Source: Euborellia annulipes
Taxonomy: Eukaryota > Arthropoda > Insecta > Dermaptera > Anisolabididae
Length of the DNA: 64,000 bases
NCBI GenBank assembly: GCA_023213315.1
Contig: JAKCPI010005294.1
Location: forward strand, 186,001-250,000
Reading direction: 5' to 3'
Positions 23,325 to 35,892 of the stretch are shown one piece after another. A program made the translations under genes and the position numbers. The notes under the pieces were generated by a model. It searched no databases. It was given only the letters and a program-made list of their open reading frames with translations, and had not been told where the DNA came from. Each line of letters starts with the position of its first letter. Within the stretch, counting starts at the first letter, position 1.

Positions 23325-25633
23325 AATCTATTCTTTTGTAGTTTTTTTTTTTTTTATTTACTATTTCAAATATTTGAAAAAAATTGAAATAATACAATAA
23401 TTGATCAATATTGTAAGAGTAGATACTATTACATATTTTTTCGCGCCTTTAGACGTTTTTAAGGAACACCAGTAGTGAACAGTCCATGTTTTAAAAACCA
23501 TGAGTTTAATCTATATTATTTTTCATATTAAAAACAAAATTAAATACAGTAAAAATTAAATTAAAAAAAAAAAAAAACAGATCCGAGATATTATAAAAAC
23601 ATTTATAAATTTGATAATTAAAATTCATATAACATAATAAATGTACTTAAATGTCCCTGAAATATGTAGTTTTTTAATTGTAGACCCGATTCTGGTTTTT
23701 ACAAATGAAAACACCGCAAAGATTTTTCTAAAAACACCTGTCTATCTTAAATACAAAAGATTTGCTTTTATTTTTAAGCCCCCTGCAATCTAGTAAACTT
23801 TCTTATAAAGTAATGTAAATAAATATTATTTATTAAAATCAATAAATAAATCTTTCTCATCTTGAAAGATTTCGACACAAAAAAGATGGCGTTCTTTGTC
23901 AACAATGTTATTTAAAAAAAAATTATTTCTAGATTAAGAAAATAAGCGATATTTTTTCCTTGAATTTGATTTTAGTCGACCTATAAAAATATTATTTTCC
24001 GATATGTTTTAGGATACATAGAGATGAGCAAAACTTATTTTCTCAAGGAAAGAAGCCTGTTAATAGAAAATAATATTTTTTTAAGAGTGTATTTATTTAC
24101 ATTATATAATTATTCTAGAACATCTATAAAATGCCATAGGTTGAGAAATTAGGTTGGCCGTAATGCAAATATTTCACCTATCATTTCTTTTAAGGAAGTA
24201 TAATATAAATAAATAAAGTCAAGCAACCAAGTTTAATAACTCAACTGAATGCACCATAAAAAGGAATAAAAAAATTCTTGATTTCAAAATCCATTTGGTT
24301 TTGATGAAAGATGAATCTTATCACCCCCTTGGAAAGTAAATATAAATTTATTAAATAAAAAGAAAAACGTAAATTACATACATATTCAGAGATTGGTGCA
24401 AATTAGGGGAAGTGCCTATTATAAAAAGATTCTTTTATAACAGCTTCCCATTATCTGCTTTATATGGAGGTTTTGAGTGCGATGCACTATTATTAGAATG
24501 GTGTACCAATAATATAATCTGCGCCTACTTCCGTTTCATTTAAACAATATCAATCAGCTAACAAAAAATTTCTAGACTTTAAGAGAAGCCTTTTTTAAAT
24601 GCTTTTATTTAACTTATCTTTCAAGGTCACCAACTTTCAGTCTTTGCATAAGACACTTCCCGATGAGCTAGAGGTGTATAATTTAATATTTAAGGGTCAT
24701 TTTTGGTGACAATAATTTTTTATTGGACCAAAATAGGTCAAACTAAACTGGTACTTTATTTGAAGCCTCAAGCTTCTTCCCTTTCTTTTTTTTTTTAATA
24801 CTGTATTTATAATAAAAATGGCTAAAAAGTTTCAAATAAAAATATAATATGGAACGGAAGAGAGCAAGTACAGGTGCAGCAAATAAAGAGAGCCTTTGGA
24901 TGCCAAATGCCGACAAGGAGACGTTCCGGACAAAATTGTATTCGTCGATCCTCAGTCCTTGTAGGCTTATAAACCAATTAGACATAAAGTAATTAATAGT
25001 AATAATTCTTACTTTATAAAATGTTACTCGGGACAACGTAAATTCGACGATCATATAAGCACGAAATACATGTTTAATTTGGTTTTAAACTCACCAAACC
25101 ACCCAGATTTTATATTATTGCAAACAAAATTGTATTCGTCTTTAATTTTTCCCTATTAGTCGAAAAATTAAAGTCAGGAGTTTTAATTATTTATTAAATA
25201 AAATGGCAAACAAAAGAGGTATAGATACTGTATATCAATTCGAAATGAGTAACATAAGGTTTGCCTTGAGATTTGACACGGTGCGCCACAGAACAATTCT
25301 GATATAAGGGCGCAGGAAACCAAAAAAGTTTGGGAAACCCTGATCTAAGCTATCCTTTATTTTTTTGGAAATTTTTAAATTTTTGTTACAAATTTATTAA
25401 TTTTACATTTTAATATTAATTTTAATTTTCAATATTTTTTATAAATGATGCTTATATTAAGTTGCTAACTTCACAAAACTTTCCTTATACAATAGATAGC
25501 TGTGTGAAAAAACTCATATTTTAATAAATAAGAAATTATATATAATATTTAAGATATTATACATATCGCGTACGTGAGCCGCGAAATTTATAAATTAAAT
25601 ATTTACTAAATTCATATATCCGAAAAAGCAAGG

Positions 25634-25706
25634 GTGTGCCGCCGGGAGTCGAACCACGGATCCACCGATTTGCGCTCAGTGTGCCCTTACCACTAGACCA
25701 CAGCAC
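25634..25706 (-). mobile_element. tRNA-like element, second copy
   Basis: On the minus strand GTGCTGTGGTCTAGTGG opens a tRNA-like fold; the acceptor-type stem GTGCTGT/GCGGCAC and D stem pair, the B box is GGTTCGACTCC, but the T stem has mismatches. It shares the whole head with 8159-8230. A pseudo-tRNA or SINE head, not an active tRNA. Confidence 0.55.
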
Positions 25707-27201
25707 AAGTGCTGTAATATTTAACTCATTTTTTACTTTTTAAACTCGAAGATTATGCGTGTTCTTGTTTACTATATCGATGATTTACTATCGGTTGGAT
25801 AAGTTTGCTTGTTGACTAGATGTGAAACAACCGGACCTAACTAAGTCTGACTAGATAAATAACAAAAAAAAAAGTTTTTCTATAATAATTTTAGAGTGGT
25901 AAAATTTTCCTCCCCTCTAAATAAATGAAGTGAGGTGATAATAATAAAATGGCATCGATACCCCTTTTGGTTAAACAAAAATAGGCCAAGGGTCTAATTT
26001 TATTAGTAATTGTAAAAAATTTGATTTCCTTGATAATTTAATAATGTTTATAAATTTTATTTAAATCAATCGAATATTTTTGTTTTCTTCATCTTCACGG
26101 GTTTCGTCCACTGAGAAGGTTATTTTTTGAGTATATTTTTAATGTTTTAATTTTTAAAAAATACAATTAACATTTCCAACCAGCGAATTTATAGGACAAA
26201 ATCGATTTTAGGATTCCTATATTATTCATCAAATAATTTTAGAAAAAGTATCATATAATTGGTCACATTTCCGTAATAAGATTGTGGGCTAAATACTCTT
26301 CCTTATACCTCGTAAAAAATCAATAAAACTTTTCAGAACTCATAAGTGAGTGTTTCGAATGACATCGGTTTGATATTATTAATAATAGAATCACAAGCAA
26401 CTGGCGCCCCAACCAGGGGTGGGAAGGACCCCCCCCCCTGTCTTTCGACAGGCCCTCGCCTCTGTTTGTAGAGCGTACACAAAGTTTCGAGAAAATTAAT
26501 TGTGTTTTAATTACACAAACTGAAGGCGAAAGATATAAGAAATTCCTGGTGGAGAAGAAGGAAGCCGTACGCAAGTCGACTTGTGTATTTAGTCGAGCAA
26601 ACACAAACAAAAATCTTACTAAAGCAAATGAATGCCTAATACCGCCAATTCGGATCTAATCCACCATTGTCTTGCTTTAAGAATTAATAAGAATTAATGC
26701 CAAGCTTTCTTAAATTACTTTCAAAAACGGATTAATTTTCATACCTTAGTAAGAGAGAGAAAAAAGTTCAATTTTAATTAAAATCTAGATAATAAATACA
26801 CCCTACAAAAAAAAAATTCAATTATATTTCTCAACTGAATTATTTATTACAGTAAATCATGAATACAACAAACATTTCGCAGCTATTTCCAAGTTGCTAT
26901 TAATATCCTGTTCTCTTAATAAGCAGTTGATGATTAATTAACTTGTTTTATTTTGGTGTCAATCAAAGCGTCAGTTGTTCATTACAACTCCGAGGCCCCC
27001 ACGCCGAAGGGAATTCGCTAACTTTTGGCCAAGTTATTCCGGCTTTCGCTTAAAAATTTTCTAGACTTTAGAATTAGAAATATTTGACTAATTGCCCCCT
27101 CCTCTTCAATCAGCCAATTTTTTTTGCAATAAATTCACGATCTACATGATTTAAAAAGAGTTTTGTCCTTTTATTAAAGATGTCGTTGCTTTTGCCGGCA
27201 G

Positions 27202-27444
27202 AGAGCGCCTCAGAACACCGCGGGCCAAGTGAACCTTCGGAGGCGACGGCCTACGCGAGGGGCTCTCAACCACCGCCACCACCAGCAGCCCCTCCTGGAG
27301 CCACCCAGGGCCAGGCACCACCCTCGGGAAACCCTCAACAAGCAACACAGCCTCCCCAGGACCAGGCCCCCGATAATAAACAGTGGAATTATTCGGGACT
27401 CGAGCTGATGGGCTCGGGGGCCGCCTTCTGGCAAAATTATTCAG
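27202..27444 (+). CDS. dac: Dachshund, internal Pro/Gln-rich linker exon
   Basis: This 81-codon exon continues the frame of the coiled-coil exon. Joined to it, the sequence runs LLN then ESASEHRG, which lines up with LLN/VLN-DSLTPE in other DACH proteins. It then becomes low complexity, with PPPPPAAPPG and many Gln (roughly exon residues 25-58), and ends in the conserved-looking block NKQWNYSGLELMGSGAAF followed by WQNYS. An in-frame ATG at 27180 gives a longer open frame, but the acceptor just before it (attaaag) would put the junction in the wrong phase; the acceptor at ccggcag keeps phase 1 and restores the DACH match. The donor CAG|GTGAGC is strong. The linker is probably disordered and the W/Y/F-rich block a short interaction motif (inference). 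Base composition is GC-rich against an AT-rich background, as for the other exons. Confidence 0.9.
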
Positions 27445-29169
27445 GTGAGCACCGACTTTTCTCTTTATTTTTTTTCCTTTATTTTTCTTTTATGAACAAA
27501 ATTGCTTTTGACTCTTTGTAAAGGTGACCAATCCCTATTCAAATCTAAATGAATTTCAAAATCAATATTAAGAAAAAAGAGTGAATCAAACTCCTTTTTA
27601 TATTCTATATACGGATGTATTAAAAAAAAAAACGAATCCCATTTTGAACCCTTAATTGGGTTTAGTAACTAGAGCATGTGATTTTAATAGAATATTCTCA
27701 ATGTCCGAGATTACGAATTAATAAGAGATTTTTTTGATAATTTTATACTCGTACGAAGGGATTTAGCTGTTGGAAATTGAAGTTTTAATTTTCCCTTAAA
27801 AAAGATTAGAAAGGGTTTATTTATGGTCAAGAGAAACTGGCTGTTCTCATTTAACTCGAGGGAAAAAAGTAATTTTCCATCTAAACTCCAATTTGAATTA
27901 AAATATTCGCAATGTATTGAAGGATTTGGAATTGCGATTTCCCCCACCAGTTGACCATGATGTGTTGTTACTAGTGGCGAAAAGTCAATTCAATTATATT
28001 TCCGCGATAATAAACGTAGTACTCAGTGGGGGTGGCCGAAATGACACATTTACGAGGATTATTTCCTGCATATCCATTGTAATATTCATCCCGGTATGAA
28101 TGCAACCGCGTTTTAGTGCATATGTAAAGTTACTGGTATATCCAAGTTAGTTGTCTTAGGTGGAAATCTCATGCATTCTATACTAGTCTCTTCCCTTCGT
28201 CTCACACTTTATGAAGACACTTAATTTCCCTTGGCGAAAACATCTTATACATAATAACTGGCGACGGATTTTATGTGTCAGAGCGCGAACCCCTTTTGAG
28301 ATTCCCCACCCTCCCCAGCCAGGGTCACCCATTGCCATTAGTGCGAATTATTGTCCTTTTTGAAATAACTGGAGACAAGCCAAAAAGGTCAAGAAAAAGC
28401 TCATTCTAATTGTTATCATCTTAGTTTTAAAAAGTATATTCAATATATTGACTTTTATATAATTTCCAGGTAATTTATAATTTTTTATTTAAACTGTGGT
28501 AGATTTACTGACGTTGTGAGTTACTTTCCTAGAATATCAAATCACACATTCCAATCGTTTGTTTTTTTACCAACTCCTTGTCTTAAAAATAGCAAATTAC
28601 AAATGATAATTACAAGATTGATGGAAGAGGGGGGGGAGCCAGCCAGGAGAGTCTCTATCGAATGGAAATCTCAATAAAAGAAAACGTTTCGGCCATCTTC
28701 ACATCTTAAGAGAATATGAATACACCATTGATATGCAGTTAGAGTTGTTATATAAAAACATACAAAATTATATATAGAATATAAAATACCTGGTATGTAC
28801 ATAGAGGTATAGTGGGATGCTCATTAATACATGTATATATGGCCAAGTCTCAAATCTATCTCTATTTTTGTTCGATAGAGACGCTCCTGGCTGGCTGCAA
28901 CCCTCTTCCATTAATCTAATCGCTGGACAGCCAGCCACTTCTCACATCAACATCTTTGCTATAATCACAAGAGCGATGAATAACTTAGCAATGACTTTTT
29001 CATGCATTTTACTAATTTAAAAAACTTTTTATTTCAGCGGATTAATTGATTTTTAATCAAAATTTTTTTTTAGATTATGCATTTATGGTTCGAGTTTAAA
29101 TGATCCTGGGATTTACCCCCCCCCGCCCCCGGTCCTGATTCTCTATTTCGGAGGCCCATCCGAACTATA

Positions 29170-29410
29170 AATATACAAGCGGCAAAGCCTGCCGACGGAG
29201 GGCTTTGGCTGCGCCCCCTAGACCCCTTGCTCACATTTAGCATGCAAATCCACCAAATTTATTTTTGCTCACTGTTTGAAAATTTCAAATTTCCCTTTCT
29301 GACTCCACTTCCTCTGTCTTTGGATATTCAGCGAGAGAGAGAGAGAGTGGTAAACAGGCACATAAAACTGAAGTCTGTGGCTAGCGCTTTATATTATAGT
29401 AATAATAATG
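29170..29410 (+). repeat. R4 dispersed repeat
   Basis: Shares, inverted, the order of 35665-35892: GCGCCCCCTAGACCCC, TTAGCATGCAAAT, ACTGTTTGAAAATTT, GACTCCACTTCCTCT, GGCACATAAAA and GGCTAGCGCTTTATA. A short GA run lies inside. Non-coding. Confidence 0.65.
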
Positions 29411-30358
29411 ATATGTTTTTTATATAAATGAATACTCCCCTCATTTTTAATTCAGTGACATGCAAGAAATATAAGTAACAGTTTCGTAATGCTTCATGAT
29501 TTCATCAGTGACTTTCAGACGAGTGGTTCTCCCCTCCCCCCTTCCATGCTATCCCCCTCCCCCAGCCCTTCTTTTTTAGGTTTCTCTTGGGGAAAAAACA
29601 TGGCTCGGCACTACGATGAATAACATTTCAATAACGTATCCGGCCTCAAAGCTTTTCAGGCCCTCTCCTCAAACTGAGTGGCAAGTCATGAATTTTTTAT
29701 TAATTCCAATAATATCATGTTGATTTTGATTAAAATAATCACAAAAAGGGCGACTAATTGCTGGTCTAATGAATGAAAAAAAAAATATTGCAAGGAAAGT
29801 AGATTAGAAAATTCATTTTTTGAAATCAACTTTTATTTTTTAATTAAAAAAAATTTTAATTAAAATTTTTTCCAATAAATCTAACAATAGAAATACTAGA
29901 ACAAGCCAATGTCTTTTTATTTGTTTTCTTATATTTTTATTTAATATATAAATTCCTTTCTTACATACAAAAAAAAAAAAAAAAAATTCCCCACTCAAAG
30001 AATTTCAATTAATAACAAGTTAATGAGAGAAATTTATTTCTTGAATTAACATTCTTCGGGGGTAATTCGGATTCTGTTAAAAAAAAAAAAATAGAATTTG
30101 TCACGTTGTATGCGTTGAAGACTTAATAGAATAATATCTAAAGATATCGAAAGAAAGAGGGCTTTGAATGTATCTTTTTTTCACAATAGACAGCAGTAAT
30201 GGTGTTACTATGACTCCGCATTTAAAATATAATTAACTGTTTTCCATCGAAGTGACTTTCTTTCCTTGTTGTTTAGAAAAGTTAGCTATTAACAGAGCTA
30301 CTGAGTAACTAACCGTGCTGAAAAGGGACTCCATCTGGCCAGCAGTCCCTTTTCCCAA

Positions 30359-30383
30359 CAACTAGTTAACTGGTAATTAATTA
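30359..30383. repeat. 25-bp direct repeat, copy 1
   Basis: Starts CAACTAGTTAACTGG and ends in TAATTAATTA; identical to 31747-31771. The TAATTAATTA is also a homeodomain-type site. Confidence 0.7.
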
Positions 30384-30785
30384 AAGGGCCACAATTGGTG
30401 TGCCACTCTAAAAATGCAATTTTTTTACTAATTAATTCATTATCTAAATTTCAATTAGTTTTTTCATTTTTATGAGCTTTTTTTACTCTGACTCCATACA
30501 TATTTATTTAAATTAATTAATTGAGAATTTTACCGTCAAGCATGGAACGCAAACCATTCACTCAGAGAACGTTATTTTTTTATCTTCAAGTGAAACTTCT
30601 ACGCGATTCGATAGATGTTCTACTCATTGAACAAATCTGACCAATTTCCTGATATAGTCAATGTTCAAAAATAACAATAGCCTATGGAAATTTAAAAAAT
30701 TTTCCAAGTCCTCTAGCCCGAAAAATTTCTATGCCTACCGTCCTGATAATTAGTATGAATTTATGGGAAGGATAAAAATAATAAC

Positions 30786-30974
30786 GAATTTTTTGAAAAT
30801 TATTTAATCTCTCGACTATCGATTTCTGTACGATGTGCCCTCATCAGGTCAGCGTTAATTTGATGTGTGTCAACACACACTGTATTCAACACATCAAATT
30901 AACGCCGACCTGATGAGGGCACATCGTACAGAAATCGATAGTCGAGAGATTAAATAATTTTCAAAAAATTCGTT
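30786..30974. repeat. Long palindrome with CTGATGA motif in each arm
   Basis: Arms of about 86 bases (30786-30871, 30889-30974) are near-perfect inverted copies around a short loop with TGTGTGTCAACACACAC. Each arm holds CCTGATGAGGGC followed by GAAATC and GTC, recalling a hammerhead core, but stems II and III do not form convincingly. An R1 copy begins at its right edge. Confidence 0.7.
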
Positions 30975-30975
30975 C

Positions 30976-31533
30976 GGTAATCGAAAGTTGTGTTCTGTGC
31001 TTGTCACACCAGATTTTTTGTGTCGACATGTATTTAGTTCCCGACAGTACGGTACATTCGATTTTCAAGATGTAAAATTTATAAGTATGGGAAAATATTT
31101 ATATTTTGTTACCATGGCAACCATTTCTCCTATCTTTTCTATGTAGTACAGGAGTAAAGTGGTCTTCAGAAGATTTCAATCACAAAATAAGAATATACAT
31201 TTTAAAGAGAATCTAAAAAATAATTGATTTTTGAATTTAAAAAAAAATCGTTGGAGCAAATTTAGAGAAAATCGAAAAAAACTGAAAAAGTGCATCAGTA
31301 AAGTACTAGTACTCTTTGGTCGATTTTGTTCAAAAGCTTCGTGTCACGTCCCATGGGGGTGCCTAACTTAAATATAAAATTTCAACCTCCTAGCTCTTTT
31401 CGTTCTTGAGATATTTTGTTCACAGACACACACACAGACAGACAGACAGACCATGTCGCGAAAACCACTTTTTTGGATTCAGGGGACCTCAAAACGTGAA
31501 GATCCATCAAAATCTCGACATCGAATTTTTGAC
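30976..31533 (-). mobile_element. R1 family element, lacking its 5' hairpin
   Basis: Minus-strand R1 running from the CACACCAGATTTTTT end through GGTTGCCATGGTAAC, AAAGAGTACTAGTACTTTA and the GTCTGTCTGTGTG block to the TCAAAAATTCGATGTCGAG block. The 5' terminal hairpin is absent; a C-run and GCCACTG-type end follow. Confidence 0.75.
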
Positions 31534-31746
31534 ATTAAAATTAAAAATGCCGAGATATTATTAAATACCCCCCTCCCCCCCCCCCCCACAATCCCCACGC
31601 CACTGAAGAAGTGTAATATAAATTACACCTTTCGAAAAAGTTTCTAATCGATAAAATTTCGCACATTGTTAGTGAAGTATTAAAATAACCACTTTTTTGT
31701 ACTTAGTTTCAAAGATTTACTTTGGTGGGCTTTTTTCTTCTTCCAG

Positions 31747-31771
31747 CAACTAGTTAACTGGTAATTAATTA
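31747..31771. repeat. 25-bp direct repeat, copy 2
   Basis: Identical to 30359-30383. The two enclose about 1.36 kb with the palindrome and an R1 copy. Confidence 0.7.
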
Positions 31772-32730
31772 GGGAGAAGAGAACTGGTCGTTTTATGTAC
31801 TTGTCTCTGTTGGCTGGGCAGGCAGGCAGGTACTACTAGAGGCTTGGTACCACCCTTGGCCCGGGGCTTCTGTTGCCTCGGATTAGATTTTTGCTCAACT
31901 CTAAGTTTCAAGTCTGGGCAAACTTGTTCAAGTTGTATAATGTGAGCCCCGTGGCTAGGTTGGCACTTAGCAAGGAATGAATTGATAATTAGACCAAGGC
32001 TTGCGTTCCCGGCGACCATTTCGGACTCTCGCCGCTAAGCTTTGAGCGAAAATCTTATTTACACTGTAGAGATTGTTATCTTAGTAAATCAAAGCTTGTT
32101 ACGGAGTTAGCTTGTTAAACTTAAATGGAATTAAACAATCATGGATTAATACTAGCTAGAGAAGTAAATAGAAAATTTCTTGTGTGCAAGCAAAGGCTTC
32201 TTCCCTCTTCCTTCAACCTTCTTCCTTTTATATAAACCCATTGCCAACACCCGGAGACTTCTAAACAAGAAACTCTATTATAAATAGAGCGGATGTATTT
32301 TTTAAAAACTGAAGGGAGTAAAAAACAAAATTATTTTATTTGGCTTACTTATTCGAGGTTATTCGAAAAATTAATTTAACGTCCAATAGTTGCTTAAAGG
32401 TGTCTCGTCGAATTCTTTTTACTTTTAAAGCAAATTCAAAAATTAACGGTGAATTTATTTTCATGTGTTATTTCCATTTTATTATGTTTTAATTTATCTT
32501 TTTGTCTCAAAACGCTAATAGAATAAAGAATTAAAAAATTTGCAATTAAAATGTGACTTTTTTTATTTACTAATGTTTAAAAATTTTAAGTCATTATAGT
32601 GATTAAATATCATGCAGAAATTTTTTTGAAAGATTCTATTACAATAGATAAAATTTTTATACAAAAAAGAATGTTAGACATTGATAAATTAAATTTTTTT
32701 TTCACTTCTAAAATCTGATTATTATTACCA

Positions 32731-32910
32731 TTTTTTTTTTTTTAGATTTGTTTAAGGTTTTTTGCTGCACATAAGGCAATTTAAACTCCATCCTTATTTA
32801 TTCCAAATGAGTGGTATCCAATTCAAATGAAATAAATTTTTCTCGCTTGGGACGGGAAGGAACCCTGGCACGAAAAGCTAATGTCTTCTCTCTGAGCAAC
32901 GAGACACCGG
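32731..32910 (-). mobile_element. tRNA-derived SINE (family A), degraded
   Basis: Minus-strand copy with the TCGCTTGGGACGGGAAG joint, the AAATAAATTTTTCTCGC block and a GAGAGAAGACATTAGC head. The B box has lost two bases. Confidence 0.75.
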
Positions 32911-33589
32911 CATTACTATAAATTAATCAAATATATAATAATGAAGTCACCATATTTTTTACCTTTAAGTTTGAATTTGTGGGCCTATCATTTAAACCCT
33001 AGTAGAAATTCGACATATAATTTTTTTTAAACATTATTAGATTTTACATTAAAATAAAATGGAGGCGATTAGATATATTTTTTTTTAAATTCTATTGCTA
33101 CTTGAGGATGATGTGAAAATTAATTTTATTCTTTAAGTATTTGGAGGTCGAAGTTCAAACTGATTCATAAGAAAAAGAGATTGGGGATAGTTATTGGTGA
33201 AATATGCTGGCGACGTCCGACCTTGAAGCAATTGGCCAGTCTGCATTTTAACGAAGCACCTGAGGGCCTCCGGCCTTCCGAAGCCCACCTTGGCGAGCTT
33301 AATACACTTTTATAACCCATGTCCAATGCGAAATTGCGATCAGTGGACCAGAGAGAGAGACGACCCTCTCGTCCCTGAAAAAAACCGCAATCTTGAAATG
33401 TGATTGGCAAATGTCGTTCCGAGGATGGATCGCCTGCAGGCGAAACACTTCATGCAGAAAAACACTTGCATTTAAAAAAGAAAAAGAAGAACAAGCAACA
33501 AATGAATCGGGTGTCTGCTAGGAGAAGTGCAAAGCAAAGGGGAGCCGAAGCGGGGGCTGATTAAGTTTTATTGAACATCCCCGAGGGGC

Positions 33590-33595
33590 GAGAGA

Positions 33596-33628
<33 letters not shown>

Positions 33629-33629
33629 G
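33590..33629. repeat. GA microsatellite
   Basis: About 18 GA units with one G-run interruption. Confidence 0.93.
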
Positions 33630-34833
33630 CTTCAAAAGTAGAACGTAATCTTATTCCGTTATTTAAATTTCTATTATAGCTTTTGTAATCTAGACAATAG
33701 AAAATGTGCATTGCCTATACCGTATTTACACATAGAAAATTACAACCTCCCCACTCTCTTTAGATAATACGCACTCCCTTTTCTAAATAGGCAAAAAATA
33801 GTATAGTTCGAAATAGAATCAGAGGCGTATTTTCGTGATTGTGGCTTTACAATAAAATAGACAGCCCGTCGCACGGCCTGGCCATTTTTAAAGATACTTA
33901 TTGGGGAGAAAAGTTCAATTTTCATTTATTCTTTGCCGACTAAATTTAATTTAAATGAATAAAAATATTTTTTTTTTTTTTAATTTAATAATTTCTAAAT
34001 TTTATTTATTTTGCATACGGCATTTTCTAATTTCTTCTGTTCTTATAAAAGGATAGAATTTTATTTTTCGGCACAGATACAAAGGCATAAAATATCAATC
34101 TGAAAATAATTTATACTAATTAGTTTTTATTTGCTTATTAAATTTATTTAATTATTTATTCATAGGAAGGAAGTGATGGTGGGCGCCTCAATGATTTAAA
34201 ATTTTATTTCGTCTATTCTCTGATAAATATTTCGATGATTTTTTTAAGTCTCATCTAAAAAATAAGATTTTCTCTAGGAATAAATAGTTAATTGGCTTTG
34301 AATGTTTCATAATAATTAAAATTCAGAGGAAAGAAAAGAGAATTAGCAATCTTATTTAAATGGTTTTGATAAAAAAAAAGATTGCGTCCCTTGATCTTGC
34401 CGGAGCTGAGCCCCCGGGCCAAATGCGAGACTTATCATTGCGCCTCGGCGCCTCTGTTTGTAATAAAACGGATTTGGATATGAAAATGGCGAGGCCAGCA
34501 AGGAAAGAGACAAAGCAGGGGGTTTGCCAACCGTGAAATTGCAACCCGAAGAAGACGAGGCGAAGGTGAGGGTGCTTGGTGTCGGGGAGATGGAGATGGA
34601 CAAGCACCGGCATCCAAGCTCTTCAGCTCTTCAGCTTACTCACTGAGCCTCTATAGCTCTATAGCCGCAAGTGTTCCCTCCCCCACCCCGCTTTCATCAC
34701 CACCCCTCGCAATAATTGCGTTTGAATGTGTAAACGACGCAACACCATTTCGGATATATTTTATTAGCTAACAAAACAAACCCAAAAGGGAGTAGAGGGA
34801 TTCTCATCTCCGAATTAAACTCCCAAGAAATAC

Positions 34834-34873
34834 ATGCAAATTTAAACATGTAGCGCCTAAATGCCATTTGCAT
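34834..34873. promoter_or_regulatory. Pair of inverted octamer (POU-type) sites
   Basis: ATGCAAAT at 34834-34841 and ATTTGCAT at 34866-34873 are perfect octamer sites in opposite orientation, within a non-repetitive and less AT-rich part of the intron. POU factors bind this octamer. Enhancer function is inferred only. Confidence 0.3.
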
Positions 34874-35274
34874 AAATGGCCGAATGTCTAATTGAGCATT
34901 AACTGTTTAGAGAAATAATAATGGAATTGAATTTGCGAGGAAGAATCCCTAAATCTATTACGATTAGGCGAATGGAAATATAAACAGAATTGAATATTTT
35001 AGGCAAACTCTCAAGTGGAAACAACAACAAAGACAAGTCATCTAATCAATTTGCACATATAATTGCTTATAAAATATGAATATTATCGTTATTTAAATTT
35101 AAAAATGTTTTAAATTACTCATATATAATAAGTAATATAAAATCAAGAGAGCGGGTGTTAAGGTTCAGTTCCCAACCAAAAAAGAAAAATTTTTTCTTGG
35201 ATTTTCTAATAAATTCAATATTTTTTCAAAAATATTGGCCAAATTAAAAAAAAAATATTGAATTTCTTTATCAA

Positions 35275-35507
35275 AATATGTGAAAGCTTGTTATGTTTTG
35301 GTTCAGGTGGAGACGAACAAGAGTATAAAAACAAATTTGTTTTTTTTGTGTAGGATTTATTGCTGGACGACTGCAGCTACAGTTTCGAGGTTTCTCTCCT
35401 CGAAACTGTAGCTGCAGTCGTCCAGCAATAAATCCTACACAAAAAAAAACAAATTTGTTTTTATTCTCTTGTTCGTCTCCATTTGAACCAAAGCTTTCAC
35501 ATATTTT
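35275..35507. repeat. Long near-perfect palindrome
   Basis: Arms of about 110 bases (35275-35390 and 35398-35507) with a 7-base loop (TTTCTCT). The inner arm has CTGCAGCTACAGTTTCGAGG and its inverse. Mismatches are few and sit in A/T runs and the outer arms. Such a foldback suggests a recently formed hairpin element. No hammerhead core is present. Confidence 0.8.
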
Positions 35508-35664
35508 AATAAATATAATTTTTTTAGGCCTAAAACTCCACTTATTAAAAAGTAAAAAAAATTGGGTGAATTTATTATTTATTAAAAAAACAACAAAATC
35601 CGGAAAAATTAATTGTTTGCGAGAAATGTATTTTACACTCTAGTTCATGATAGACTTAATTATC

Positions 35665-35892
35665 ACACTAATAATATACTAATATATAAAGCGCTAGCCA
35701 CTGACTTCCCTTTTATGTGCCTATTTTTCACTCTTCCTCGCTGAGCTTGGGCAAAGAGAGAGGAAGTAGAGTCATTGAGGGAAATTTAAAACTTTAAGTC
35801 AGAGAGGGAAATTTAAAAATTTTCAAACAGTGACCAAGAATAAATTTTCATTTGCATGCCTAAGGCGAGCAAGGGGGTCCAGGGGGCGCAGA
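35665..35892 (-). repeat. R4 dispersed repeat, antisense
   Basis: Inverse of 29170-29410, with a shared end GCGAGCAAGGGGGTCCAGG. An internal near-duplication around GAGGGAAATTTAAAA is peculiar to this copy. Confidence 0.65.

Larger units (their letters stand above)
20932..27201 (+). other. dac: dac intron between the coiled-coil exon and the linker exon
   Basis: This intron of 6270 bases begins GTCAGC and ends ccggcag. It holds the hammerhead-bearing inverted repeat (21375-21642), a SINE on the minus strand (21777-21975), a TAA microsatellite, a long R1 copy (22302-23324) and a tRNA-like element (25634-25706). Between 23330 and 25630 and between 25710 and 27150 only AT-rich sequence with short, unrecognised open frames is seen. 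The run near 26400-26470 has a G/C-rich core but no clear gene or element. Confidence 0.8.

Noticed and set aside
24743..25054. 103-codon minus-strand open frame
   Set aside because: Biased toward AT-coded residues with a poly-Lys tail; no family recognised; expected by chance in AT-rich DNA.
26398..26470. TGGCGCCCC as a retroviral-type primer-binding site
   Set aside because: No LTR pair, no gag/pol remnant on either side, and the following sequence does not extend a tRNA 3' end complement.
27180..27201. ATG at 27180 as a start codon or exon start for the linker exon
   Set aside because: The acceptor before it gives phase 0 whereas the preceding exon ends in phase 1; the acceptor at 27200-27201 keeps the frame and restores a DACH-like LLN-ESxxxE match.
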